The translations under genes and the position numbers were made by a program. Below, one piece after another: positions 33,866 to 44,068 of a DNA stretch of 64,000 nucleotides; the stretch's first letter is position 1, and each line of letters begins with the position of its first letter. The notes under the pieces are model-generated. The model saw nothing but the letters and a program-made list of their open reading frames with translations, searched no databases and had not been told where the DNA came from. This DNA is from Lunularia cruciata (Eukaryota; Streptophyta; Marchantiopsida; Lunulariales; Lunulariaceae), in the NCBI GenBank assembly GCA_948567375.1, contig OX419756.1, positions 7,817,001 to 7,881,000 on the forward strand. Reading direction: 5' to 3'.

Positions 33866-36800
33866 GGTAGGGACCACTCCCATAAGAGAGTACGGTCACT
33901 CCCTATAGTACATTATAGCAAAAAGAAAAAAAATCACTTCACTCTAAGTTTTAATCGGGATTGCTCCTAACGGTGATGGATCACTTCACTTTGAACGCCA
34001 CTCTATTGCAAGTACATTCCACCTTCCTAAAAGGCACAACTTGTGAAATTCACTTCATGTTGGTTGAATGTCTAAGGTTTTTGATTCCATGGTATTGTCC
34101 ATGCAATGAGCTTCCCAATCCACTCCTTGCACAGGTTTGTCCTTTGGATCCATCAATGCACACCCTAATCAATGGCAAGTACTTGCTTAGTACTGAGTAC
34201 TTGAGATCTTATTGCAAGATTTCCATACCTCTACTCTTGCTTAGACACATTGACAACACATAAAATGGAAGACACAAAACTTGCAAAGAATTTAGAGTAC
34301 AATTTAGTTGTAACTAAAGTATGGAAAAATGAATACAAGTTCCTTTGATCCTCGGCCTTAAGTATATTTTTGAGCTTAGAGTAGAAGGGATCAGGAGCCC
34401 AAGTGGATTTCTTGAAAGTCCTAACTTATATTTTTTGTCACTCAAGTAATATCGTAATCCTATCTTATCCTAATCATTTTCAGATTGATTATGCACCCCA
34501 CATGTACTAGGGAAGGTATCAAGTCTTTCCCCCAATCTAATTTTATCCTAAAACATTTGGACCTACAACTCCAAAGACTTGTACAACTATGAGGGCACTC
34601 CTCAAGAAGTATATATACAACTCCAGGTGCCAACTCCTATACAACTCTAAGTCTCAATTAAATCTGACAGAGTGCTAGTGTTCATGAAGGACTTCCTTTA
34701 GGACCAATACCTTTGACTTGGATTGTCAGGGGTTTTGGACTATGTTTGCCTCTCAAGTACCTAATTGATTGATCTATCTGAGCTTTTACCTAGTTATTTC
34801 TAACAAGTAGCTCTGGTAGGTCTCCATGAACTTCTTGTTTGTGTGTTGTCTTAACTGCAATAATAGCAAGTTCATTTTTCATCTTCATAAAATAGATTTT
34901 CCAACCTCTCCGCTTTGAACTTGAGCTCATGATGCTTTGTTTACAATGCTCAAAATTGCACTCCTTCTTTCATTTTCTCCATAAAGAAATTTTGTGCCTC
35001 CTCCATCTGATGACTTACTCAGAGCCAATCCTCTTCCATCTCCTTTGTCCAAGCATCCCACTCTACTTTCTATTAGTCCTACAATCAAGCACTCTTTACT
35101 TGCTTCATCCTATCTTCTTCTAATTCCTTTGTCAAGTAATCCAATTGCAATGCCACCTCTTGACAATATTCTTGTATTTGAAACTCCAAGGTGACAACTT
35201 GATCATGACTTTCCTTCAATTGACTTTGAGTGCTCTCCATCTCCTTGCAGTTGCCACAGAATTGGTCCTCAACTTCTTTCTTCTATTGGTTGTGCTCAAT
35301 TTGGAGTGCTATCAATGCATCTTGCACTTTCCGGTTCTCCACACTTGGTGGTCAAGCTTGCTCACCAAGGTGGCATTCCTTCTCTTAAGATCTTGGTTCT
35401 TCTGCAACAAGGCACCTATCTTGGTCGCTCTTCCTTGTACAAGTCTTTGGCCTTTTTTTCGTCCTCCTTGACCAAGTCTTCTTTGCCTCTTGAGTGTAGA
35501 CTTGTTTATGCATGTTCTAGACCAATGTGGCATAATCCAGAATGTTAGGAAATTTGGCTTAGTACTAGGGCAATGGTACCTCTATCAACTACAATGCCAC
35601 TCCTATAGAGTGAATGAAAAATTTGGCTCCTACTTGCACTATCACTATTATTGAAGGGATAGATTCTTCTTCATGTATTTTCTTCTTTCTTGATGCAAGG
35701 TCTACTACATCAACATCAATGTTGGTATGCTCTTTGTTGGCATGATTTGTGATTCAATCTTCTTTGGGCTGCAAGAATTTGGCATCCTCCTAACTTTAGG
35801 ACAAAGTTCTTTGGCATTTGAGCACTCAACTAAATCTTGATATTCTTATGTAGCTTCTTCTTCTTCTTCAATGGGACTCATGGGTGCATTTTTGGGCATT
35901 GTAGCTTCTTCAATCACATATTCTTATTCTTCAATTGGGCCTTCCTCCATGTCTTTGTCTCTACAGTGAATGACCCATTTGTTTACCACAAGAGACCTAA
36001 GGATGGCCTATGGAATCTCTCTGTTTTTTTTTTTTTTATGTAGAAACCATATTTCTTGACAACAAAAGGAAAGGAAAAGTAAAATTGGTTCTACTTTGAG
36101 TGCTACCTCACTAAACAAATGCTAACTTCTCTCAACTAACAATTTTGGATGAAGTGTAGGTGCTCTCAGTAATGCAAGTGAATGAATCTATTAAAAGTAC
36201 AATTGCTGGCCAAACTCCTCATTTTATAGTCCAGATCCTTGGTCATTCTTCAGGCCTTTGGAGGTTAAGGAGCAGGTGGGCAATCACCATTTGGACATGC
36301 AATGGCATCTTTGGTCAAGTGTCATTTTCCCATGTGAAAATGATTCTTGCCCACTCATTTCTCACTTGCCAAGCTTGCTCACTAAGTGCCAACGGTGATC
36401 TTGAGTGTAATGGCCCTTGCGGCAACTCCTAGCAGATCTAGTAGCACATTCAAATCACGGTAGCACTTAAGTATGAGAGCCAATGGTTACTTGGCACTCA
36501 GGCCTATAAGCACCCCATTGGTAAGCATTTCAAGTGCCCAACATCCTTTGAGCAGTTTGAATGATAATCCTCCTCTTGGCACTTGGGATTATCCTACATC
36601 CTTCTAAGTGCTACTCATTCTGAATTTTTGTGGTACAACTACAAGTTCGATCTTCTTTTAAGGGTATTACCCTAGTAAGTACAAACCTTAGTGGTCTTTT
36701 CCTAACACTTAAGCATGATTTGATCAACAAAAGAAAATTTTAAGAAATGAGAGCACCACAAGCTCATCCTCACTATACATTGATAATTCTACCTTTTTTT

Positions 36801-37878
36801 TTATCTTTTCTACTCACATGTAGGTTAATTAAGCACCTTACACATTTTAGAGAAGGTATTTGTTCTTCTCTAAAGACAACTTATAGTTTTGTCTCCATTG
36901 GACTTACTAATCCAAAGGTTATATCTATAAAGGTCCTACAATTAAGAAGCTTGTCTATAATTACAAAGGTCTTCTTCAACAAAGGGTCTTTCGCCTAAAC
37001 TATTACTGCAAAAAACTACCTTTGCCCTTCAAAGTTTAATAAGGAGCTATGTCCTCTCTTTGTAATCTACTACTTCTCCCAAGAGGTAGGTGTCATAGGT
37101 CATGGTGAATTTCCTATTTGTGTGTTCCCAAAGCCTAACCGCTAACTAGTCCACCTTCTTGTCTTTGTACTATTTCCCCTCAAGCTTCTTAACTTGTAAC
37201 TTCATCTCATGTAATTTGGTCTTAGTCATCTTAATTTGTGCTATCTCCTCCATAATTCATACCAGCTGATCCCAAACTTCTTTTAGTTGCTTGAGGATCT
37301 TTGCCTTCTCTTCTTCCAAGTTGCTATCTTCTTTTGTTATCTCCTTCAAAATTTGAGGTTGATTTGCAATTTTCCTTCCCCTTTGCAAATACTTGAGCTA
37401 GATTCTCTAGCTTTACAACCACTTCTTTCCTATATTTGGACTTTTTTTACCACCAAGGTGACTACTCTTATCTTCACAGTCTCCAACTCTCCCAAAATAC
37501 TTATTACTTCTTTGTCTCTAGCCTTGAGTTGCTCTTTGTACACTTGTTTTTTCTATTTATGTTCTCATTAAAGGACTCTCAAGTTTCTCTACAACCTTTG
37601 AATGTCTTCTTCATATTTGCTTTGGTCTATAGCAATAGAAGCGTTATGGCATTTTACCTTAGAATTCATCTACATAAGCTTGTTCAATTTCTTGGCCTCC
37701 TCCTTGTACAAGTTTTAGCTCTTTTATATCTGTTCTTTCCACTTGTCTTGCTTTTCTTGTCTTGTGTAGCCTTTGGACAAGAGAGGTATAATCTACTACA
37801 TTTGGGTAAATGTCTTGTACTAGGGTAGAATTGTCAACTACAAGGTAGAATGGACCAAATGAATGAAAAACTTAGCTC

Positions 37879-37891
37879 TCCCCCCCCCCCC
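37879..37891. repeat. Poly-C run
   Basis: A homopolymer of about 12-13 C within the degenerate coiled-coil region. Confidence 0.8.
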
Positions 37892-38254
37892 ACAAGTTTT
37901 GCATTCTTTCTTCTTGAGTGGCTTTTTCTCTCACTTTGGTTTGCACTCCACTTTGAAGGTCTCCTTCCTCTCCTTTGATATCTTCCTCTCTTTTGTTTTC
38001 TAGCACCTTGTCTTCAACCTCTTGTTGCACTTCATTGGAGTGTCTTCTTGTTAAGTGGTTATTTGGTCCAATATTTCACTTGCTCTTCTTTGGCTTTGTT
38101 TCATGTTACAACTTGATCTTCTTGATGCATTGTAGATTATGCATCATTGTATTGATTCTTATCTTTGGACTCAAATGTTGACCCTTGCAAGGTAAAGGAG
38201 TTTTCACCTTCTTCTTGACTCAAATCTTTTGCTTCCTCCTCTAAAGACACATCT

Positions 38255-38265
38255 ACACACACACA

Positions 38266-38350
<85 letters not shown>
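38255..38350. repeat. Compound (CA)n(CT)n microsatellite
   Basis: A short CA run joins about 41 CT repeats. On the minus strand it falls inside the acidic linker of the coiled-coil relic and would read R-E or E-R repeats. A plus-strand frame made of S-L repeats is an artefact. Confidence 0.95.
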
Positions 38351-38352
<2 letters not shown>

Positions 38353-38950
38353 TGTGGCCCATAATAATCCCTTCTTTGTCTACTGGTAGAAACTCACCAG
38401 TTCAGGCATACTTTGCATCTACATCTTGAAACTTCCAAATGATGGCTTCCCTTTGGATTGCAAGGTGAAATACCATGTTGGGTGATAATTGTTGGGAATG
38501 TCTTTCTCTCCTACTTTCTTAGCAAGTTATGCTCCATGTAGAAGTTTATAGTAAAGAGGGCTAAGTATGTCACTCCACCGTCTTCCTCAAACTCTAGAGC
38601 ATGCTACTTGCCTGCAAGTAGAATATATATTCCCAATTGACCAACTCCCCTTGATACATATATTTGAAGAAGATGTTGATGTATGCATGGTTGTTGTTGA
38701 TGTACTTTCTGGTTGAAATAGTTTCATCACTACTTCCACAATTGCCCTTTGAGTTGGGTCCTTGTAACTGCATACACTCTCGCCGTTGTTGATGGACCAT
38801 TTCTCTCTAAAGGATGCAATAATCCATATGGTTGTCTTCTTGTCTACGTGCCAAATTTTCTATCAAAAGTCATTCCTCCAAATTGGGTTTCATCCAAATC
38901 TTGGACATTTTTCTAATTCTCCTTTGTCCATGCAAAGGGGTTTCTTCTAA

Positions 38951-40411
38951 GATCTGACGTTGCTCTTTCCTTCCTCCCCTTTATCTCATGGATAATCCAA
39001 ACATCACTAAGCTCCCAATTCTAGAGCAAGAAGGAGAGATGCTTGCCTTGGACTAGCTCACTCCTATAGTAAATTTCCCATTTGTTTATGCTTAGGGCAT
39101 GCAGAATTATCTCAAGATCTTTCTCATTGGTTTTTGAACAAACACTATATTTTCTCTCAGGTGCAAAGTACAAATTCAAACAACTACAAAGTCTGCAAAA
39201 AGCTCCAAAGGTTTGGGATTACAACTTGTTCCTTGGATTTGAGGCTAGAAATTGTGACAAAAAGTGAAATTGCTCTACTTGCACTTGATTTTACAGCCAA
39301 GGTTTTTAAGTCAATGGTGAACAATCACTCTCCACACATGCAAGTCTGTTGGTGGATACCAATGGTCTTTGGTGATAGTTAGTTATTTATGTGGCAGTGC
39401 ATTCAAATTGATGTACAATTTTCCTATGCAGTAAAAAAATTAACATAAAATTTCAATATAAAATAATTTGTATAATCTTTGCAAACATGTCAAACATCAT
39501 ATACCTCAAACTATAATACTCTCCTAAAACTCTAGAGTTATAACAAAATGATCATATTGCCTATATAAGTTCACATGTAACTCTAGAGTTACAATATACT
39601 GTTTGTAAGGGAATTGAAATTTCTCCACTCTATTTTTTGACATTTTCATACCCTCGCATGTACATCCGAGCGATGGCCTTGACCCCCACGAACGAATGAC
39701 TAAAATAGTTGGTCTCGGATCCGACGCCGAATGCAGGCCGACGGCAAGTGGGAGTGTAAAATATTAACAAGAGAAGTGTAAAATATATGAATTATCTATT
39801 TTAAAATGAAAATTTTCTGCAGTTCCACTTACTACGTATGCAAACGGCGGACGAATAATCAACTTGAGCATCTTGCAACCTCGTCAAAGACTTCCTACAA
39901 CATCCAATCAAATGGTAACCTTTTCGGAGCTCTAAAGAGGGAATTGCGACCAATAGAAACTACGGTCAAACAAACCAACCGCTATCGCGATGTGCAATAC
40001 TGTGCATTCGCATGTTGTAGTACGTATGGAGGCTCAATGAATACGTGAGGAAGGTCGTGCATGGGCTGGAATCGTCTTAAAGAGCTTAGGTACTGCGGTG
40101 GCCACAAGGTTCCTACGAGTTGTGTCCGCAATCACCCATGTGACAACAATTGACTCCGATCGTGATCGTGCTACAATGATGAGGGTAAAGAAAAGTACGG
40201 CTCACATGGCTCAGTTTTTAGGCGCCAGTTCTAATTCTACGTGATAATCGGTAAACTTCCTGTGAGTACGAGGAGCAACTTCTAATTCTACGTGACAAGC
40301 AGTGAAGTTCCCTTGAGGAGGAGGAGCTATATGCTTTATAGCCGACTATCTCTAATTGCTAGCACTCGGGAGTGACTCAATAGTAGCATTACGGGACTTT
40401 TCTCTACCCTA
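38951..40411. other. Transition from repeat-rich to more gene-like DNA; no gene supported
   Basis: From about 39650 CpG and GC increase. The frame at 39806-40048 (+) is short and unassigned. Confidence 0.4.
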
Positions 40412-40426
40412 TCTAATAGCACCCTA
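40412..40426. repeat. Left 15-bp target duplication TCTAATAGCACCCTA
   Basis: Identical to 41376-41390. It defines the insertion between them. Confidence 0.95.
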
Positions 40427-41287
40427 CATTCTCTTTTAGTTGACTCATCCATTCCTCAGGCTACTAGAGCACGTCTACGCTCTTGCTCTGGCAAGGGTGC
40501 AGGCTCGTGGATCATAGCTCGACCATGCATTAGGGTTTTCCGACTCGCACCGGCTACTTTCTCTACAACGATGAGGTTTCGTCTAGGTTTGGTCCACCCA
40601 TCTGCATCTTCACTACTCACTTGTGAGTGTGGTTCTACACTAGATGCAGCGACGGTCCACATGACACGGTGTCCTTTTGGAGGACAGAGGATAGCTACCC
40701 ATGATGCCATTAGAGACATAGTGTTTGCTATGGCACGAGAGAGTGGATACTTGGCTTGGAGGGAGCGTTCGTATGCATTGCAGATGACACGTGTCAGGGC
40801 AGACTTATACTTGGTCCGAGATGATCAGGTGACAGTAGCGGATGTCGTGGTGACGGACCCTACACGAGATACAGTTTCGGAGGGAGTGATTACCCATCCC
40901 CCTGGATGGGCGGCGAGTGCAGCAGCAGGTCGCAAGGTCTCCAAGTATAGGGGCATGCAGCGAGGTCACCTCTTTGTTCCTCTAGCCTTGGAGTTATATG
41001 GAGCGATGGACACGGCATTTGACACATTTGTCAGGGAGTGCGCGAGAGCTTATCATGTTAGGCGTCAGGGGGTACCACTCTCACTCTCGTACTTTGTAGC
41101 TTATTTTAGACAGCGTGTATCCATTGCTCTACACAGGGCAGTGGCTGGTGCAATCCATAGGAGAGCAATCACATTAGGTGATGTTTCTTCGGATGCTCCA
41201 GTTGTGTGTAGACCGTACGACTTGCATAGCTCGGATATCTTAGGTGCGGTAGGGCAGATTTCTCATACAGACTCTATTGGGGCTTAG
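40427..41287 (+). CDS. C-terminal zinc motif and restriction-like-endonuclease-like region of the non-LTR polyprotein (partial)
   Basis: The first ATG of the frame is at 40571 (238 codons), but the frame is open from 40427 and reads G-K-G-A-G-S-W-I before it, so this is the C-terminal part of an RT protein. Numbering from 40571, C18, C20, H30 and C34 form a zinc motif, followed by H44 and R48. E65, then R-A-D at 76-78, D91 and K122/K125 are spaced like a PD-(D/E)XK core. Then come H-L-F-V-P-L-A-L-E (131-140) and R-Q-R-V-S-I-A-L. This arrangement is known from non-LTR elements that cleave DNA with a restriction-like endonuclease C-terminal to RT. The exact clade is inferred. The lack of RT means it cannot retrotranspose alone. 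Confidence 0.7.
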   Translation, partial: HSLLVDSSIPQATRARLRSCSGKGAGSWIIARPCIRVFRLAPATFSTTMRFRLGLVHPSASSLLTCECGSTLDAATVHMTRCPFGGQRIATHDAIRDIVFAMARESGYLAWRERSYALQMTRVRADLYLVRDDQVTVADVVVTDPTRDTVSEGVITHPPGWAASAAAGRKVSKYRGMQRGHLFVPLALELYGAMDTAFDTFVRECARAYHVRRQGVPLSLSYFVAYFRQRVSIALHRAVAGAIHRRAITLGDVSSDAPVVCRPYDLHSSDILGAVGQISHTDSIGA

Positions 41288-41291
41288 CCCC
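41279..41291 (+). promoter_or_regulatory. 3' hairpin GGGG-CTTAG-CCCC spanning the stop codon
   Basis: A four-pair GC stem with the TAG stop in the loop. The same hairpin is at 32766-32778. A related tail has GGGG-ATAAT-CCCC at 53459-53471. This is a candidate RNA element for template recognition. Confidence 0.45.
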
Positions 41292-41375
41292 ATGTTACCT
41301 TTTTTGTCTCTCCCTTGTGCGGCTTGATGGGGTCTTCCCATCCTTCATTTTTCCTACGCGGTCGCCTTTTTTCAT

Positions 41376-41390
41376 TCTAATAGCACCCTA
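41376..41390. repeat. Right 15-bp target duplication
   Basis: Identical copy of 40412-40426. Confidence 0.95.
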
Positions 41391-44068
41391 AAGAGAAGGA
41401 TGGCACCGTTATGGAAGGTATCAGGAAAATACTCTAGTATTTTGAATGAATATTTGGATAATTCTGGAAATTTCTTCTTCTAAATATTCACATGTGACCT
41501 TTAAGGGATAAAATTAACTTGGGGTAATCCTTTCTGGAAAAGAGTAACTATTGTCCTTTGTCCCCTGTATGAGAGTACTGAAACTTGTAGCAATTAGAGA
41601 AGAAAATGGTCACATAACTAACTTTTAGAGATAGTCGAGTGTACAGTTGACTTGTATGCTTTCGGTTTACTGTACGTACCAAGTTATCGATGTTGATCTT
41701 TAGTACACTTCAAGTCCTACTGTAGTGATGAAGAAACTATTCTCTTCCTGTATTCGGAACTTCTTTAGAATATCGTTTGCTAGAAGTGTGTTAGTTAACC
41801 TGCAACTACAGTAGCTCCAAGACTCCAACAGAGTGAAGATGATTCTGTGGATTGGTGACGAGGTAAGTCTTGATTTGATTCAAAGATGACCAACTGTGGA
41901 TGTGATTCAGGAGAAATTTTGTTCGGACAAATTAATAGTCAGATGTGGTTCCATCTTCGTCTACGGATCCTGTGCCGGTACTTTTCCTGTGACAGTTTCT
42001 TTCTTTCTTACGTGACCGATTGTTCAGTGTGTTTAAAGTGTAGTAGGTAAATGAATTTGCAGATTTTGACTTCATTGTTTTCCTATGAAGTGCGTATCTT
42101 CAATTTGAAACTGTGTCAGAATCAGTGATTGTGTTGAGACTAACTGATCGTATGGAGTGATGGAAGGGATCGTTGTAAGATCGTAAGCGAGATGCTATCG
42201 TCAGTGACTTGATGGCATGATCTTTTTGTTACATGTGAGAGATAGTTGACACACACCACTTTTGTTACATCGACGCCAGTAATGGCAAATACACATACGT
42301 ACACTGCTACAAAGCAGAGCGAGTCAGAACGATTAACTGTACTTTTGTTGAAATTATCACTTCAGGAAGAGACAAATTAGAGGTTTGCTTTGGCGAAACG
42401 AAAAACACACCTCTCTATTTTAGCAAATCTACCTCACTTTATAATACTAACAAATATGATAGTTTCGGTGTAACAAGATCTAATGAACAAGGAACAAGGA
42501 AATGTGTTTTGGGAGAGGGCTCCAAAACCCATTGAGGTCTATGTTTCTTCAATGGTACTGTTCCAAATTGAAAGATCTGCCCTTGGTTGTATAGAAAGGG
42601 AAATGGTTAACTCAAAGACAGAAAGGTCACATCTCATGGAATTCTGCAATGTTTGTGTTGCTAGGCATGTTCCTTAAGATCAACCTCTTGGTTGCACATT
42701 AAGGGATTATGCACTACAAAATCTTGCATAACAATCTTAACAAGAGCATGTTTCATAGTGTGATGTTGATGGGGAGCAACATTTTGTGCTTTTGTTGAAT
42801 ACACTCCATGATCTACGCAAATGTTTGAAATTCATGCATTGTTGATTGGTGAATGGTTGTTGAAGCCACCATTGCTTGTCAAAATGCAAAATCAACAAAG
42901 ACACATTAGCATCCATCTCCTTCATTTGTTTGATCTGATGTGAACAAGCAATACACATTGTTGACAAGAACACATTGTTGTGTTGATCATCCATTCATAG
43001 AAAAAGTGACTTGTGGTACTGTTTCAGAACTTCACTCATTGCAAAGACCGAGATCTTCTTCATCACATCTTTCCACAAAGGTTTCTTTCCACACGATAGA
43101 AGAAATTGAGTTCGTTGGTAATTGGTGACCTGCCTGAAGTTGGAAAGCTATTGGTTGCAAGAAATTTCAAGCAACTCATAAACTTCAAGTAAATTTCCAA
43201 GTAACCTCTAGATTCAACACTTCAACTTGGCAGATTCACCTTCCATACAAGGATTTGATGTATGCCCAAAGTGCAGAACATGTTGAAGCCATGCAACAAC
43301 AAACTTCTCCTTGTGGCACAGCCATGCATTGCAAGATAATGGAAACCGCATTGGGAGTATTGCGGGTAAGTTGATGGATATTTTTGTGATAGTTTTCTCA
43401 CTTAAAGAAGAGATAACCCCTTGTTATAACTACTTGAAGCTAGTCCAAGAATCTTCAGAGTCGAGTGTTGCCCGGTGATTGACAAGTGTGTTCTTGTTAA
43501 TGTGCCACACACAAAGCACTTTGATTGAACAAGGGAAAACCATTAATATTCATTAGTGCAATGAATATTAATGGAGCTGGAGGTCAACAACACCATGTGC
43601 TTACTCGGCAAACTAAACCCTTGTCAAGTTATCCTCCCAATAACCCGAATCTGGATGCGATCTAGATGTCTGCACTGGACAGTTGCGAACTCAAATTCAA
43701 GCACGTGCAAGACCACAGTGAATGCTCTCAACAATCTCTTCTTGCAGACTGCCGAAGGTATGCAAACGAGCTCCAATTCTTAGGTAATTCCCGAGTACTC
43801 TCGTCAAAAAATGTTGGCAAATAAACGATCATGTCAGAGGGTTGTGAGTGTTATATTCAACTTTCTACGTACGTGATCAGAAGATAGATGTCTGTATCAA
43901 GGTCTAGACTTAGACCTTGATTCAACGCGCTGGTGGACGAAACACGAGTGAGAGTATGCTTGAATAACTAAAAAAACCAACTAGTAATATTACAGATTCC
44001 AAGGCGAGATCTTATGGTGAACATCAAGATATGTAGAACTACTAGAGGTCAATATTTATAATACCAGA
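41391..44068. other. Intergenic stretch downstream of the P450, no gene supported
   Basis: Short frames at 42483-42677, 42737-42994 and 43571-43783 lack recognisable content or intron context. I see no RNA gene. Confidence 0.45.

Larger units (their letters stand above)
31700..34300. repeat. Two diverged copies of a dispersed repeat, each carrying another insertion
   Basis: Text around 31740-32030 (TTTAACCTCTTGGGCAAG, CACTCCCAAAAGAGA) recurs at 33245-33261 plus 33866-34010 (TTTAACCTCTTGGGTA, then CACTCCCATAAGAGAG). In the second copy a solo LTR splits it. In the first, a truncated non-LTR element lies just downstream. It may be an LTR of yet another element. The limits are uncertain. Confidence 0.4.
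34850..38950 (-). pseudogene. Degenerate coiled-coil protein region, related in layout to the LTR ORF of element B
   Basis: On the minus strand, 38590-38800 and downstream read I-F-F-K-Y-M-Y-Q-G-E-L-V-N-W-E-Y, then A-I-Q-R-E-A-I-I-W-K-F-Q-D-V-D-A-K-Y-A. 37120-37390 reads a clear coiled coil (I-L-K-Q-L-K-E-V-W-D-Q-L, then T-K-L-H-E-M-K-L-Q-V-K-K-L-E-G-K). 34990-35533 gives another (L-D-Y-L-T-K-E-L-E-E-D). The breaks are TAG or TGA in place of likely Gln or Arg codons, plus frameshifts. The order (V-D/N-W motif, acidic linker with simple repeat, coiled coil) mirrors 21.7-19.6 kb. Leucine-rich plus-strand frames here are shadows. Confidence 0.45.
40427..41375 (+). mobile_element. Youngest copy of the non-LTR family, 949 bp, 5'-truncated
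   Basis: Precisely bounded by perfect 15-bp duplications. The 5' edge falls inside the coding region and the 3' edge is CGCGGTCGCC plus a T-run and CAT. There is no poly(A) tail. The reading frame is open from the first base of the insert to the TAG at 41285-41287. An 88-bp 3' UTR includes the hairpin at 41279-41291. Identical flanks and an unbroken frame argue for recent insertion. Confidence 0.9.

Noticed and set aside
36747-38429. Several leucine- or serine-rich plus-strand frames that look membrane-like
   Set aside because: They are the complement of a coiled-coil coding strand and of a CT microsatellite. No true membrane protein features.
40571-41287. The 238-codon frame considered as a host nuclease gene
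   Set aside because: It lies wholly inside an insertion bounded by 15-bp target duplications and has transposon relatives at 8, 32 and 54 kb.
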